Part shown: piece by piece, positions 40,204 to 50,452 of the stretch
Layout of the letters: each line of letters opens with the position of its first letter
Position numbering within the stretch: the stretch's first letter is position 1
Source: Bifidobacterium pullorum DSM 20433
GTDB lineage: Bacteria; Actinomycetota; Actinomycetes; Actinomycetales; Bifidobacteriaceae
Length of the DNA: 64,000 bases
Assembly (NCBI RefSeq): GCF_000771405.1
Contig: NZ_JDUI01000003.1
Location: 1-64,000, forward strand
Direction: 5' to 3'
The notes under the pieces: generated by a model
Databases searched by the model: none
Seen by the model: only the letters and a program-made list of their open reading frames with translations
Told to the model about the DNA's origin: nothing
Program-made: the position numbers and the translations under genes

Positions 40204-40883
40204 AGGAGGATGGCGGCTAGCTCGGGCATCAGGGCGCGCAGGGCCTTGCCTCGGTGGGAGATGGCGTTCTTCTCCTCGGGGGTCATCTCGGCGCTGGTCA
40301 GCGGTTCGCCGTCGGCATTCGTGCGGCCGGGCTGGTCGTCTGGCACGAACAGCGGATCGTAGCCGAAACCACGCTCGCCGCGGGCGGCGCGCAGGATGAC
40401 GCCAGGCATCTCGCCGTTGCGGACGATTTCCCGGGTGATACGATGACGTCCGTTCTCGTCCACATCGGATGAGGGCACCACCAGGGCGGCGGCGCAGCGG
40501 AACCGGGCCGTGCGCTTGGCGTCAGGAATGTCCTCGATCTGGGCGAGCAGCAACGCGTTGTTCGCCGCGTCGTCGCCATGGTGGCCGCACCAGCGTGCCG
40601 ATAGGATGCCCGGCGCGCCGCCCATCACGTCCACGATCAGGCCGGAGTCGTCGGCCACGGCCGGCAGTCCGGTACGCTCGGCCACGTCACGGGCCTTGAG
40701 CAGCGAGTTCTCCTCGAAGGTCACGCCGTCCTCGACCGGGTCGGGCAGGTCCAGCGAGCCGGCGGAGACCAGCCGCACGCCCGAGGCGCGCTCCCCGAGG
40801 CACTCCTCGAGGATCTGGCGCATCTCGGCCAGTTTGCCCTCGTTGTGGGTGGCGACGACGATGGTCAGGTTGGTGGTGGTCAT
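40200..40883 (-). CDS. rdgB: XTP/dITP diphosphatase (RdgB/HAM1)
   Basis: A 227-residue house-cleaning pyrophosphatase that hydrolyses ITP, dITP and XTP. Motifs: VVATHNEGKLAEMRQIL at the start, ENSLLKARDVAERTGLPA, ADDSGLIVDVMGGAPGI, and RGERGFGYDPLFVPD; SHRGKALRAL closes the protein. Start at the ATG at 40883 with AAAGGAA upstream. It follows rph on the same strand, a common pairing, although an 81-bp inverted repeat separates them. Confidence 0.96.
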   Translation of the reverse strand: MTTTNLTIVVATHNEGKLAEMRQILEECLGERASGVRLVSAGSLDLPDPVEDGVTFEENSLLKARDVAERTGLPAVADDSGLIVDVMGGAPGILSARWCGHHGDDAANNALLLAQIEDIPDAKRTARFRCAAALVVPSSDVDENGRHRITREIVRNGEMPGVILRAARGERGFGYDPLFVPDDQPGRTNADGEPLTSAEMTPEEKNAISHRGKALRALMPELAAILL

Positions 40884-40900
40884 GAGTCGTTCCTTTCGGT

Positions 40901-40981
40901 GGTTCGCACTACCTCGCGTTTCAGATTCCGAGGCGGCCATTTTCAACCGTTCCCGTTCGGAACCCCGAGGTAGTGCGAACC
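40901..40981. repeat. 81-bp inverted repeat between rph and rdgB
   Basis: Perfect 16-bp arms GGTTCGCACTACCTCG and CGAGGTAGTGCGAACC, with a 49-bp middle that pairs partly (GATTCCGAGG / TTCGGAACCC). The outer word GGTTCGCACTA is also found at 50583-50593, next to the 36-bp palindrome. The right arm ends four bases before the rph stop codon. Confidence 0.85.
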
Positions 40982-40984
40982 CCA

Positions 40985-41743
40985 TTACTCGGCCAGCGCC
41001 GCACGCTGTGCGGCCTGGAGCTCTTTGTTGCCCTTTTCGGCCAGATCCAGCAGCCGGTTCAGCTCCTCACGGCTGAACGGGCGATGCTCGGCCGTGCCCT
41101 GGATCTCGATGAACTGGCCGGAACCGGTCATGGCCACGTTCATGTCGGTCATGGCCTGGCTGTCCTCGATATACGGCAGGTCCAGCATCGGCGTGCCGTT
41201 GATCACACCGACCGATACGGCCGAGACGCAATCCTTGAGCACCTTGTCCGCGCTTCTGATCTTGCGGTTGCGCTCCGCCCAACGCAACGCGTCCACCAGC
41301 GCCACATACGCGCCGGTGATCGATGCGGTGCGGGTGCCACCGTCGGCCTGGAGCACGTCGCAGTCCAGCTGGATCTGGTTCTCGCCCAGCGCCTTCATAT
41401 CCACCACGCCACGCAGGCAGCGCCCGATCAGGCGGCTGATCTCATGCGTGCGGCCGCCGATCTTGCCGCGCACCGACTCGCGGTCCGTGCGCTCGGCGGT
41501 GGCGCGCGGCAGCATCGCATACTCGGCGGTGACCCAGCCCAGACCGGAGTCCTTGCGCCAACGCGGCACGCCCGTGGTGAACGTGGCCGTGCACATCACG
41601 CGCGTCGAACCGCATTCGATGAGCACCGACCCTTCGGGGGCATCGGTGAAGTTGCGGGTGATGCGCACCGGGCGCAGCTCGTCGGCCGCGCGCCCATCCG
41701 GGCGCAGCACCACATCGTTCAGCAAATCCTTGATTTCAGCCAT
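40985..41743 (-). CDS. rph: Ribonuclease PH
   Basis: A 252-residue phosphorolytic 3' exoribonuclease that trims tRNA precursors. [20 protein letters not shown] at the start, [18 protein letters not shown], the central [28 protein letters not shown], and a C-terminal [16 protein letters not shown] are diagnostic. Start at the ATG at 41743; the frame is open to 41839 into the pncB promoter region. Confidence 0.97.
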   Translation of the reverse strand: MAEIKDLLNDVVLRPDGRAADELRPVRITRNFTDAPEGSVLIECGSTRVMCTATFTTGVPRWRKDSGLGWVTAEYAMLPRATAERTDRESVRGKIGGRTHEISRLIGRCLRGVVDMKALGENQIQLDCDVLQADGGTRTASITGAYVALVDALRWAERNRKIRSADKVLKDCVSAVSVGVINGTPMLDLPYIEDSQAMTDMNVAMTGSGQFIEIQGTAEHRPFSREELNRLLDLAEKGNKELQAAQRAALAE

Positions 41744-41841
41744 GCCCACCAACCTAGCACCCAGGGCATATTGGGGGCCGGGATGGTCTCCCCGGCTCAC
41801 TACGCTTCTGGGTAATATTCCTCGCCGAAGGAGGGGCAACG

Positions 41842-43164
41842 ATGGTTGATTATTCGCCGGCCATGATGACCGACATGTACGAGTACACGATGCTGGACGC
41901 CGCGCTGAAGGACGGCACCGCCAACCGCAGGTGCGTCTTCGAGATCTTCACCCGCCACCTGCCGGAAGGCCGCCGGTACGGGGTGGTGGCCGGCACCGGG
42001 CGCATCCTCGACGCGCTCGAGCACTTCCATCTGGACGACGAGGATCTGAAATTCCTCGCCGACCGCAACATCGTCAGCGCCGACACCGTCAAGTGGCTCG
42101 AGAACTTCCGTTTCTCCGGCTCGATCAGGGGCTACCGCGAAGGCGAGATGTTCTTCCCGAACTCCCCCGTGCTGCAGGTGGAGGGCACCTTCGGCGAGTG
42201 CACGCTGCTGGAGACGCTGTTCCTGTCGATCCTCAACTACGATTGCGCGGTCGCCTCGGCGGCCTCCCGCATGGCCACCGCCGCCAAGGACCGCCCGTGC
42301 ATGGACATGGGCGGCCGCCGCATCAACGAGTGGGCGGCCGTGGCGGCCTCCCGCGCCGCCGTGGTCGGCGGGTTCCAGGGCACCGCCAACCTGTTGGCCG
42401 CCCAACTGTACGGGCTCAAGGCCATCGGCACCGCCGCGCACTGCTTCACGCTCGTCCATGATTCCGAGCGCGACGCCTTCGTCTCCCAGATCGACGCGCT
42501 CGGCAAGAACACCACGCTGCTCGTCGACACCTACAACATCGAGGAGGCCGTCAAGACCGCCGTGGAGGTGGCCGGACCGGAGCTCGGTGGCGTGCGCATC
42601 GATTCGGGCGACCTGGCCGCGCTCGCCCAGCGCGTGCGCAACCAGCTGGACGCCCTGGGCGCCACGAACACCAAGATCACCGTGACCAACGACCTCGACG
42701 AATACGCGCTGGCCTCGCTGCAGACCGCTCCGGTGGACTCGTACGGCGTGGGCACGCGACTGGTCACCGGTTCTGGCGCGCCCACCTGCGCGATGGTCTA
42801 CAAACTCACCGAACGGGAGAATTCCGCAGGCGTGATGCAGCCGGTGGCCAAGAAGTCGAAGGACAAGGCCACCGTGCCCGGCCGCAAGCTGGCGTACCGC
42901 TCCTACGAGTACAACCTGGCCGACTGCGAGCATGTGATTTCCGGTTCGGAGGACAAGCTGGCCGCCTTCCGGCCCGAGGACGGGTGGAAGGACCTGCTGG
43001 TGGACTTCGTGGACCACGGCCGGATCGATTCGACCTGGCAGGGGCATGACGCGATCATGGCCGCGCACGACTATCGCGCCCAGGCGCTGGCCGAGCTGCC
43101 GATCACCGCGCAGAGCCTGATGCGCGGCGAACCGGTGATCCCCACCGAAACCACCGTACTGTGA
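41842..43164 (+). CDS. pncB: Nicotinate phosphoribosyltransferase
   Basis: A 440-residue enzyme of NAD salvage that joins nicotinate to PRPP with [29 protein letters not shown] at the N-terminus matches the family (TD.Y..TM), and [14 protein letters not shown] forms the phosphoribosyl-binding part; [11 protein letters not shown] follows. GAAGGAGGGG lies 6-9 bases before the ATG. Divergent from rph; 30 bp before the aldo-keto reductase gene. Confidence 0.95.
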   Translation: MVDYSPAMMTDMYEYTMLDAALKDGTANRRCVFEIFTRHLPEGRRYGVVAGTGRILDALEHFHLDDEDLKFLADRNIVSADTVKWLENFRFSGSIRGYREGEMFFPNSPVLQVEGTFGECTLLETLFLSILNYDCAVASAASRMATAAKDRPCMDMGGRRINEWAAVAASRAAVVGGFQGTANLLAAQLYGLKAIGTAAHCFTLVHDSERDAFVSQIDALGKNTTLLVDTYNIEEAVKTAVEVAGPELGGVRIDSGDLAALAQRVRNQLDALGATNTKITVTNDLDEYALASLQTAPVDSYGVGTRLVTGSGAPTCAMVYKLTERENSAGVMQPVAKKSKDKATVPGRKLAYRSYEYNLADCEHVISGSEDKLAAFRPEDGWKDLLVDFVDHGRIDSTWQGHDAIMAAHDYRAQALAELPITAQSLMRGEPVIPTETTVL

Positions 43165-43193
43165 CCACCCCGATTCGCAAAGGAAACCCGCGC

Positions 43194-44207
43194 ATGATGG
43201 AACCGACGACGACCTACGTCCCCGCCGCCGACCGCTATGACGCGATGACCTACAACCGCTGCGGCGACAGCGGTCTGAAACTGCCGGCCGTCTCGCTGGG
43301 CTGCTGGCATAACTTCGGCGACCGCACGCCGTTCGAGACGATGCGCCAGCTGACCCGGACCGCGTTCGACCACGGCGTCACACATTTCGACCTGGCCAAC
43401 AACTACGGCCCGGAACCCGGTGCCGCGGAACGCAACATGGGCCAGCTGCTGCGCACGGATTTCGCCGCCCACCGTGACGAGCTGATCATCAGCTCCAAGG
43501 CCGGTTACGAGATGTGGCCCGGCCCGTACGGCGACCTGGGCAGCCGCAAGTATCTGATCGCCTCGCTGGATCAGAGCCTGAAGCGCCTGGGACTGGACTA
43601 CGTGGACATCTTCTACCATCACCGCATGGATCCCGACACCCCGTTGGAAGAGACGATGGGCGCGCTCGCCCAGATCGTGGCCAGCGGCAAGGCGCTGTAC
43701 GTGGGCCTGTCGAACTACGACGGTCCGACGCTGCAGAAGGCTGCCGCGATCCTCGATGAGCTGCATGTGCCGTTCATCATCAACCAGAACCGCTACAACA
43801 TCTTCGACCGCACCGTGGAACGCAACGGCCTCAAGGAGACCTCGCAGCGGCTGGGTCTGGGGCTGATCACGTTCTCCCCTCTCGATCAGGGACTGCTGAC
43901 CGACCGCTACCTCGACGGCGAAATCCCCGCCGACAGCCGCATCGCCGCCGACGGCCGTTTCCTGCACGCCGACGCGCTGACCGAGGGCAAACTCAAGCAG
44001 ATTCACAACCTGAACGACATCGCCGCCATGCGCGGCCAGACGCTGGCCGAAATGGCCCTGGCGTGGCTGCTGCACGACGGCGCGGTGACCTCGGTGCTGG
44101 TCGGCGCCTCCAAGCCGGAGCAGCTGCTCGACAATCTCAAGGCGTTGGAGAACACGACGTTCACCGACCGCGAGCTCAGCGTCATCGATTTCATCTCACG
44201 GGTCTAA
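43194..44207 (+). CDS. Aldo/keto reductase (YghZ/AKR14-like)
   Basis: A 337-residue NADPH-dependent reductase. The catalytic tetrad is visible as FDLANNYGPEPGAAE (Asp, Tyr), SSKAGYEMWPGPYG (Lys) and DIFYHHRMDP (His). The extended GYEMWPGPYG loop is characteristic of YghZ-type enzymes, which reduce L-glyceraldehyde-3-phosphate or methylglyoxal in E. coli; the substrate here is not certain. The ATG at 43194 has AAAGGAAA upstream; a GTG at 43161 that overlaps the pncB stop is an alternative start. Likely co-transcribed with pncB. Confidence 0.9.
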   Translation: MMEPTTTYVPAADRYDAMTYNRCGDSGLKLPAVSLGCWHNFGDRTPFETMRQLTRTAFDHGVTHFDLANNYGPEPGAAERNMGQLLRTDFAAHRDELIISSKAGYEMWPGPYGDLGSRKYLIASLDQSLKRLGLDYVDIFYHHRMDPDTPLEETMGALAQIVASGKALYVGLSNYDGPTLQKAAAILDELHVPFIINQNRYNIFDRTVERNGLKETSQRLGLGLITFSPLDQGLLTDRYLDGEIPADSRIAADGRFLHADALTEGKLKQIHNLNDIAAMRGQTLAEMALAWLLHDGAVTSVLVGASKPEQLLDNLKALENTTFTDRELSVIDFISRV

Positions 44208-44211
44208 ACCG

Positions 44212-44511
44212 TCACCAGTTGCGCATCTCGTCGTAGATGCGCTTGCAGTCCGGGCACACCGGATACTGCGACGGGTCATGCTTGGGCACCCACACCTTGC
44301 CGCACAACGCCACCACGGGACGTCCCGTCGCCCGCGACTCGGCGATGCGGTCCTTCGACACGTAGTGGGCGAACCGATCGGCGTCGCCGTCGTCGGTCAG
44401 ATCGGTCTGTTCACGGGTTTCCGGGCGTTCCAGAACCGCCGTGCCGGTCCCCTCGTCGGGGCTGGACAGCGGGGATACCGGATCGGCGTCGTCCCACATC
44501 ATCTCTGTCAT
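44212..44511 (-). CDS. DUF3039 protein, small actinobacterial zinc-binding-like protein
   Basis: 99 residues. The N-terminal half is acidic and variable. The C-terminal half has the DUF3039 pattern: HYVSKDRIAESRATGRPV, ALCGKVWVPKHDP, and CPDCKRIYDEM. Three Cys with a CxxC suggest metal binding. The family is found in actinobacteria, and its role is unknown. It converges on the aldo-keto reductase gene and is divergent from coaD. Confidence 0.85.
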   Translation of the reverse strand: MTEMMWDDADPVSPLSSPDEGTGTAVLERPETREQTDLTDDGDADRFAHYVSKDRIAESRATGRPVVALCGKVWVPKHDPSQYPVCPDCKRIYDEMRNW

Positions 44512-44650
44512 CGGTTCCCTCCATCATGCTCGACAACGTACACCGCATCCCATCATAAACCGCGGCCGCCCGGACGCACCTGCGCGCTACGGCCACGACA
44601 TCCCCGCCGGCCTGGTTCCTCGGCGGGCGGGCACGCGGTAGTCTTAAGGC

Positions 44651-45145
44651 ATGACTATCGCAGTATGCCCCGGATCGTACGACCCCGTCACCGCCGGTCA
44701 CCTGGACGTCATCGAACGATGCGCCAGGTTCTTCGACGAAGTGCATGTGGTCGTCGCCGTGAATTCGGCGAAGCGGCCGATGTTCCCGGCCGCCACCCGC
44801 GTGGATGTGATTCGCCGGGCCCTCGACAAGGATGGTTTCTCCGACGTCAAGGTGGCCTCCACCGAAGGCCTGATCACCGATTACTGCAAGCGGGTCGGCG
44901 CCACCGTCATCGTCAAGGGGCTCCGACAGAACGGTGACTACGAGGCCGAACTCGGCATGGCGCTCGTCAACCGCAAGCTGTCGGGCGTCGAGACGTTGTT
45001 CCTGCCCGCGGACCCCGTCCTGGAACACATCTCCAGTTCCATCGTCAAAGACGTCGCACGGCACGGCGGCGACGTGACCGGCATGGTGCCGGATTGCGTG
45101 GTCCCGATGCTGGTGGAGGCGCTCAACCAGGAAAAGAGTCGATGA
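44651..45145 (+). CDS. coaD: Phosphopantetheine adenylyltransferase
   Basis: A 164-residue nucleotidyltransferase for the fourth step of CoA synthesis. [18 protein letters not shown] carries the (T/H)xGH-type motif, [21 protein letters not shown] follows, and [17 protein letters not shown] is the C-terminal motif. Its stop overlaps the next start (ATGA), so the SepIVA-like gene is coupled. Confidence 0.96.
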   Translation: MTIAVCPGSYDPVTAGHLDVIERCARFFDEVHVVVAVNSAKRPMFPAATRVDVIRRALDKDGFSDVKVASTEGLITDYCKRVGATVIVKGLRQNGDYEAELGMALVNRKLSGVETLFLPADPVLEHISSSIVKDVARHGGDVTGMVPDCVVPMLVEALNQEKSR

Positions 45146-45816
45146 TGACCGATGAAGCCACGATGAACGACGCGACCGACGAGCATGAGGTCACGCCGCA
45201 GGTCCAACCGTTGTTCCCGCCGATGCCCGATCTGCGGCAGGAGGAGGCCATGGCGGACGAAACGCGCAGCCGCGAGGAATTCACCACGGTCTACGACGTG
45301 ATCGATCAGATGGAGCAGTCGATCGACCAGGCGAAGGGGACGCTGTTCGCCCCCGGAGTCATCAAGGTGGACCGCGACGAGTTCGCGGAACGGCTCGCCA
45401 CGCTCAAGAAGATGCTGCCGGTGCAGCTCGAACGCGCGTCGGCGCTGATGCGCGAGGCCGAACGCCGGCTCGAGAACGCGCAGACCCAGGCCAACGCCAT
45501 CATCTCCGCGGCGCAGAGCCGCGCGGCGGACACCGTGCACGAGGCCGAGGAACAAGCGCAGTTCCTGGCCGGACAGGAGAACGTCACCACGCTCGCACGG
45601 CAGAAGGCCCGTGATATCGTCGATCAGGCGCAGGCCAAGGCCGACCATCTGACCCAGGGCGCGGACCAGTACTGCATCACGGTGATGGATGGCCTGCAGC
45701 AGCAGCTCGCCAAACTCGAACACGACGTCAAAGCCGGTCTGACCGTGCTCCACGAACGCCAGCAGGCGGCGATGCAGCAGATGGCCGAATCCGATAGCAG
45801 CACCATGAAGGAGTGA
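45142..45816 (+). CDS. DivIVA-like coiled-coil protein (SepIVA-like)
   Basis: 224 residues, mostly helical and rich in Glu, Gln and Ala. DIVIVA-type start is seen in [20 protein letters not shown] (about 47-66), then long coiled coil with regular AQ/AE spacing ([19 protein letters not shown]). In mycobacteria the septation protein SepIVA is encoded beside a DUF177 gene and rnc, which is the order here (this gene, DUF177, rpmF, rnc). A role in septation or pole-directed growth is therefore likely but inferred. The start overlaps the coaD stop. Confidence 0.75.
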   Translation: MMTDEATMNDATDEHEVTPQVQPLFPPMPDLRQEEAMADETRSREEFTTVYDVIDQMEQSIDQAKGTLFAPGVIKVDRDEFAERLATLKKMLPVQLERASALMREAERRLENAQTQANAIISAAQSRAADTVHEAEEQAQFLAGQENVTTLARQKARDIVDQAQAKADHLTQGADQYCITVMDGLQQQLAKLEHDVKAGLTVLHERQQAAMQQMAESDSSTMKE

Positions 45817-45820
45817 ACCC

Positions 45821-46435
45821 ATGCCACGTCCGGAAGATTCCGTGTGGGCCGTCTCGGTGGCGCAGGTCGCGTCCCGTCCGGGCCAGAGCAAGCCGATCGA
45901 CACCGTATTCCCCGCCCCCGCCGGCATCGGGGACAGCGTCGTCGGAGTCAGGGAGGGCGCCGACATCCGCGTGGTCGGATCCTTCGATTCGATCGTGGAC
46001 GGCCTGGTGTTCACCGGCCGTCTCGAGGCCCCCGTCACCGCCGAATGCACACGGTGCCTCAAACCGATCGACCCCGACTGGACCGTGCCCGTCACCGCGT
46101 TCTTCCCGTACGATTCCGGTGCATGCCGTGACGACCGCCGTACCGGCCACGGCAAGGACGACGTCGAGATCATCGCCGGCGAGGATGAGTCCGAGGACGT
46201 CTATCCGCTGAGCCCCGACGGCGCCTTCGCCGACATGGAATCGCTGCTGCGCGACACGCTCGTCGAAGCCCTGCCGCTGCAGCCGCTGTGCCGCGAGGAC
46301 TGTTTGGGATTGTGCCCCCAGTGCGGCGCGGACCTCAACGAGGACCCCGATCATCACCATGACGTGACCGACATCCGTTTCGCCGCGCTCGAACAGCTCA
46401 AAGCGCAGCTCGAGGCGGAGCAGACCGGGCGCTGA
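45821..46435 (+). CDS. DUF177/YceD family protein
   Basis: A 204-residue protein with the YceD features: VVGSFDSIVDGLVFTGRLEA, CTRCLKPIDPDW, and the C-terminal Cys motif CREDCLGLCPQCGADLNED. The family is encoded next to rpmF in most bacteria and is linked to 23S rRNA accumulation in plants and E. coli. It begins 4 bp after the SepIVA-like gene and precedes rpmF. Confidence 0.92.
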   Translation: MPRPEDSVWAVSVAQVASRPGQSKPIDTVFPAPAGIGDSVVGVREGADIRVVGSFDSIVDGLVFTGRLEAPVTAECTRCLKPIDPDWTVPVTAFFPYDSGACRDDRRTGHGKDDVEIIAGEDESEDVYPLSPDGAFADMESLLRDTLVEALPLQPLCREDCLGLCPQCGADLNEDPDHHHDVTDIRFAALEQLKAQLEAEQTGR

Positions 46436-46522
46436 GCGCGCCGGCTTGGCTTTTGTACCGCGGTTGCGTTAGGATACTGAACGCTTAAGCTCAACTGTTC
46501 GAACGAAACAGAGGAAACAACA

Positions 46523-46717
46523 ATGGCACTGCCTAAGTACAAGACCTCGCGCGCCAACACGCATTCGCGCCGCGCGAATTGGAAGGCGACCGCCGCGCAG
46601 ACCGTGACCTGCGCGAACTGCGGCGCCCCGACCCTGCCTCACATGGCCTGCCCGAGCTGCGGTTCGTTCCGCGGCCGCACCTACCGCAGCGCCATCCAGC
46701 CGGCCCACACCAAGTGA
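46523..46717 (+). CDS. rpmF: 50S ribosomal protein L32
   Basis: A 64-residue L32 of the zinc-binding type: [20 protein letters not shown] holds two CxxC pairs. [20 protein letters not shown] is the conserved start. GAGGAAAC precedes the ATG. Confidence 0.97.
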   Translation: MALPKYKTSRANTHSRRANWKATAAQTVTCANCGAPTLPHMACPSCGSFRGRTYRSAIQPAHTK

Positions 46718-46740
46718 GCCGCTGAACCCACAGGCATTCC

Positions 46741-46772
46741 GGAACCCTGCCATCGACGGGTGGCAGGGTTCC
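46741..46772 (+). terminator. Intrinsic terminator after rpmF
   Basis: GGAACCCTGCC pairs with GGCAGGGTTCC (11 bp, 10-base loop), then TTCAT. It separates rpmF from rnc. Confidence 0.8.
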
Positions 46773-46884
46773 TTCATATCCGGGCCTCGCCGACGCATCG
46801 GACTACAATGGAACGTCGAGCAACAGGGGACGTCGCCGCTCCCGCCGACAGGCGCCGGCGAACGATACGTACGAAAGCGAAGAT

Positions 46885-47673
46885 ATGAGTCATCATCACG
46901 GCACCCGATCGGGCGAAACCATCACCGCGCAACAGGGCGAAGCCACACCGGCGTCACTGCCGGCGGCCGCCGACGAGCTGCTGGCGGCGCTCGGCGCCAC
47001 CATAACCCCCGATCTGCTGGTGGAGGCGCTCACCCACCGATCCTTCTCGCACGAGCATCCCGGTACACCCAACTACGAACGGCTGGAGTTCCTCGGCGAT
47101 GCGGTGCTCGAGCTGGTCGTCACGGAGACCCTGTTCGCCGCGCACCCGGACATGACCGAGGGCCAACTCGCCAAGATGCGCGCCAAGGCGGTCTCCGAGG
47201 AGTCGCTCTCCGCCATCGCCCGGACCAAGCTGCATGCCGGCTCGTGCATCCTGCTCGGACGCGGCGAGACCGATGACGGCGGCGCCGACAAGAGCTCGAT
47301 CCTGTGCGACATCGTGGAGGCGCTGATCGGCGCCACGTTCGTGGAGCACGGCATCGACACGGCGCGTGAGGTGGTGCACCGGCTCATCGACGACACGCTG
47401 CACGAGGTGGCCACCGAGGGACCCGCCCTGGATTGGAAGACCTCGCTGGTGGTCAAGGCGCACGAGCTGGGCCTTGACGAGCCACGGTACCGCATGGAGG
47501 TCTCCGGTCCCGAATACGCGCAGGTGTTTACCGCCCGCGCCATGCTCGGCGACTCGGATACGGTGATCGGCACCGGCACCGGTTCCAGCAAGCGCAAGGC
47601 CCAGCTGGCCGCCGCCGAAGCCGCCTGGCACGCGCTGGATTCCGGCAGTACGCCAGTATGTGGGCGCGAATAG
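46885..47673 (+). CDS. rnc: Ribonuclease III
   Basis: A 262-residue double-strand-specific RNase. The signature NYERLEFLGDAVLELVVTE holds the acidic cluster, DIVEALIGATFVEHGID the second Asp/Glu pair; a double-strand RNA-binding domain closes the protein (DWKTSLVVKAHELGLDEPRY..GTGSSKRKAQLAAAEAAW). The N-terminal ~40 residues are an extra flexible part. Confidence 0.97.
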   Translation: MSHHHGTRSGETITAQQGEATPASLPAAADELLAALGATITPDLLVEALTHRSFSHEHPGTPNYERLEFLGDAVLELVVTETLFAAHPDMTEGQLAKMRAKAVSEESLSAIARTKLHAGSCILLGRGETDDGGADKSSILCDIVEALIGATFVEHGIDTAREVVHRLIDDTLHEVATEGPALDWKTSLVVKAHELGLDEPRYRMEVSGPEYAQVFTARAMLGDSDTVIGTGTGSSKRKAQLAAAEAAWHALDSGSTPVCGRE

Positions 47674-47834
47674 CCACGTCCCGCGTTTTGCTACTACGAT
47701 GATGAGCAGTATGCGCCATTGCCATGCCGCCATCAGCGGCGGACGCCTTCGGCGCAGTGTCGCGCCCGCGGCGCCCACCGATGCGCCCGTGGTACGCGAC
47801 CTGACCCGGACACACGACGATTGAGAGAGGAACC

Positions 47835-49769
47835 ATGGTACTACCGACACCTCTGCAGGCGTTCAGCAGCGTGCCCAAGGCCGCTGCCGGCACCGACAAA
47901 CAGACCATTGCAGACGGCGAGAAGATGACCGGCGCCGAAGCGCTGGTCCGTTCTCTGGAGGATCTGGGGGTCCAGGATGTGTTCGGCATCCCGGGCGGCG
48001 CGATTCTACCCGTCTACCATGCGATCAAGGACGACTCGAAGTTCCGTTTCCTGCTGATGCGCCATGAGCAGGCCGCCGGCCATGCCGCCGAGGGCTACGC
48101 CGTGGCGACCGGCCGTGTGGGCGTGTGCATCGTGACCTCCGGCCCCGGCGCGACCAATATGTTGACGCCGATCGCCGACGCGAACATGGACTCCGTGCCG
48201 ATGGTGGTCATCACCGGTCAGGTCGGCACCGATTCGATCGGCACCGACGCCTTCCAGGAGGCCGACATCGTGGGCGCCACCTACCCGGTGGTCAAGCATT
48301 CGTATCTGGTGACCAACGCGCAGGACATCCCGCGCGTGCTCACCGAGGCCTACTACATCGCCAACTCCGGCCGCCCCGGCCCGGTGCTGGTCGATCTGAC
48401 GAAGACCGCGCAGGTCGGCGAGATGTACTACTCGTGGCCGCAGCGCATGATTCTGCCCGGCTATAACCCGACGATGAAGGCGCATGGACGCGTGCTGGCC
48501 GACGCCGCCCGTCTGTTCGAGCGCTCGTACCGCCCGGTGCTATACGTCGGCGGCGGCGCGGTGCGTTCCGACGCCCGCAAGCAGATCGAGAAGCTGGCCG
48601 AGCTCACCGGCGCGCCCGTGGTCACCACCCTGCCGGCGCGCGGCATCATCCCCGACTCGCATCCGCAGAACCTGGGCATGCCGGGCATGCACGGCACCAT
48701 CGCCGCCACCGGCGCCATCCAGCGTTCCGACCTGCTCGTCGCCATCGGCGCCCGCTTCGACGACCGCGTGACCGGCAAGCTCGATGCGTTCGCGCCGACC
48801 GCGCGCGTCATCCACATCGACATCGATCCGGCCGAGATCAGCAAGAACCGTCTGGCGGACGTGCCGATCGTCGGCGACGTGGCCACGGTGCTGGACGACC
48901 TGATTCCGGAAATCGAGAAGCTGCAGGCCGAGCACGGCAAGCCGGACCTGAAGCCGTGGTGGGCCGCGATCGACCGCTGGCGCAACAAGTATCCGATGAC
49001 GTACGAGGAGCCGACCGATGGCACGCTCGCCCCGCAGTGGGTGGTGCAGCAGCTCGGCAAGTACGCCGATCCGTCCACGATCTGGGTCACCGACGTAGGC
49101 CAGCATCAGATGTGGGCCTCGCAGTTCCTGGACTTCGAGAACGCGCACTCATGGCTGTCCTCGTCCGGTCTGGGCACGATGGGCTTCGGCCTGCCGGCCG
49201 CCATCGGCGCCTCGATTGGCGCGCAGCGCTTCTTCGACAAGACCAAGCCGGTGTGGCTGATCGACGGCGACGGCAGCTTCCAGATGACCAGTGAGGAGAT
49301 GACGGCCGCGTTCCTGGAGCATGCCCCGGTCAAGATCGCGATCCTGAACAACTCCTCGCTCGGCATGGTGCGCCAGTGGCAGACGCTGTTCTACGACCAC
49401 CACTATTCGGCCACGAACCTGCATGACGGCGAGGGCAAGGCCGAGAACTATCCGAACGGCGAACAGCCGGCGGGCGAGTTCTTCGATGTGCCGGACTTCG
49501 TCAAGCTGGCGGAGGCGTACGGCTGCGTCGGCATGCGCGCGTTCACCAAGGAACAGGCCGTGGAGTGCATCAAGAAGGCGAACGAGATCAACGACCGTCC
49601 GGTGCTCATCGACTTCCGCGTGTGGAAGGACGCAATGGTGTGGCCGATGGTCGCCGCCGGCGAGTCCAACAACAACGTGGTATACATGCCCGGCATCCAG
49701 CCGCTCAAGGGACATAACGCGGATGCGGATCCGGACGAGGACGCGGACGCCGCGGACACCGAGAACTGA
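47835..49769 (+). CDS. ilvB: Acetolactate synthase, large catalytic subunit
   Basis: A 644-residue thiamine-diphosphate enzyme for the first step of branched-chain amino-acid synthesis. The catalytic Glu lies in LMRHEQAAGHAAEGYA, the FAD region includes GARFDDRVTGKL, and the ThDP/Mg motif is GDGSFQMTSEEM..AILNN. The C-terminus has an unusual acidic tail (DADPDEDADAADTEN). AGAGG stands before the ATG at 47835. Co-transcribed with ilvN 29 bp downstream. Confidence 0.97.
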   Translation: MVLPTPLQAFSSVPKAAAGTDKQTIADGEKMTGAEALVRSLEDLGVQDVFGIPGGAILPVYHAIKDDSKFRFLLMRHEQAAGHAAEGYAVATGRVGVCIVTSGPGATNMLTPIADANMDSVPMVVITGQVGTDSIGTDAFQEADIVGATYPVVKHSYLVTNAQDIPRVLTEAYYIANSGRPGPVLVDLTKTAQVGEMYYSWPQRMILPGYNPTMKAHGRVLADAARLFERSYRPVLYVGGGAVRSDARKQIEKLAELTGAPVVTTLPARGIIPDSHPQNLGMPGMHGTIAATGAIQRSDLLVAIGARFDDRVTGKLDAFAPTARVIHIDIDPAEISKNRLADVPIVGDVATVLDDLIPEIEKLQAEHGKPDLKPWWAAIDRWRNKYPMTYEEPTDGTLAPQWVVQQLGKYADPSTIWVTDVGQHQMWASQFLDFENAHSWLSSSGLGTMGFGLPAAIGASIGAQRFFDKTKPVWLIDGDGSFQMTSEEMTAAFLEHAPVKIAILNNSSLGMVRQWQTLFYDHHYSATNLHDGEGKAENYPNGEQPAGEFFDVPDFVKLAEAYGCVGMRAFTKEQAVECIKKANEINDRPVLIDFRVWKDAMVWPMVAAGESNNNVVYMPGIQPLKGHNADADPDEDADAADTEN

Positions 49770-49798
49770 CGGAATTTCAGGCAAGAGGAGCGATAATC

Positions 49799-50353
49799 AT
49801 GGCTTTGTATCCCGCATCACGGCCCACATCGCAGCGCCACACGCTGTCGGTGCTCGTCGAGAACCGCCCGGGCGTGCTGTCCCGCATCGCCGGCCTGTTC
49901 GCACGTCGTGCGTTCAACATCAACTCGCTGTCCGTCTCCCCCACCGAGCGTCCGGACATCTCGCGCATCACGGTGACCGCGGACGTGGAGGACGTGCCGC
50001 TTGAGCAGATCATCAAGCAGCTCAACAAGCTGCTCCACGTGCTGAAGATCGTGGATCTGGACGATGAGAACACCGTGAACCGCGAGCTCGTGCTCGTCAA
50101 GGTGGCGGCCGACGCCAAGACCCGGTCCGACGTGCTGGAGATCGTGCAGACCTTCCGCGTGCGCGTGGTCGATATGCATCCCGAATCGCTGGTCATCGAG
50201 GCCACCGGCGCCGGCGCGAAGCTGGATTCGATGCTGGCGCTGCTCGAGGACTACGGCATCATCGAGATCGTGCGTTCGGGCTCCGTGGCGCTGACCCGCG
50301 GCCCGAAGGCGCTGAGCGAGAAGGTGATCGGCTCCGAGATCAAGGGCCGCTGA
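49799..50353 (+). CDS. ilvN: Acetolactate synthase, small regulatory subunit
   Basis: A 184-residue subunit that gives valine feedback control. The ACT domain lies at 17-95 (HTLSVLVENRPGVLSRIAGL, FNINSLSVSPTE), and the C-terminal part (RVVDMHPESLVIEATG) stabilises the complex. AGAGGAG lies before the start. A strong terminator follows. Confidence 0.97.
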   Translation: MALYPASRPTSQRHTLSVLVENRPGVLSRIAGLFARRAFNINSLSVSPTERPDISRITVTADVEDVPLEQIIKQLNKLLHVLKIVDLDDENTVNRELVLVKVAADAKTRSDVLEIVQTFRVRVVDMHPESLVIEATGAGAKLDSMLALLEDYGIIEIVRSGSVALTRGPKALSEKVIGSEIKGR

Positions 50354-50420
50354 GTTCGCGCAGCATATCGCAGCGGTGCTGCGCGCGCGTTGCAGGAGCG
50401 CTGCACCATCGACACATCCT

Positions 50421-50452
50421 AGGGGTGGCACACCGTGCCACCCCTTTCTTTT
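50421..50452 (+). terminator. Strong intrinsic terminator of ilvB-ilvN
   Basis: AGGGGTGGCAC pairs with GTGCCACCCCT (11-bp perfect stem, 3-base loop) and is followed by TTCTTTTTT. Confidence 0.95.
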
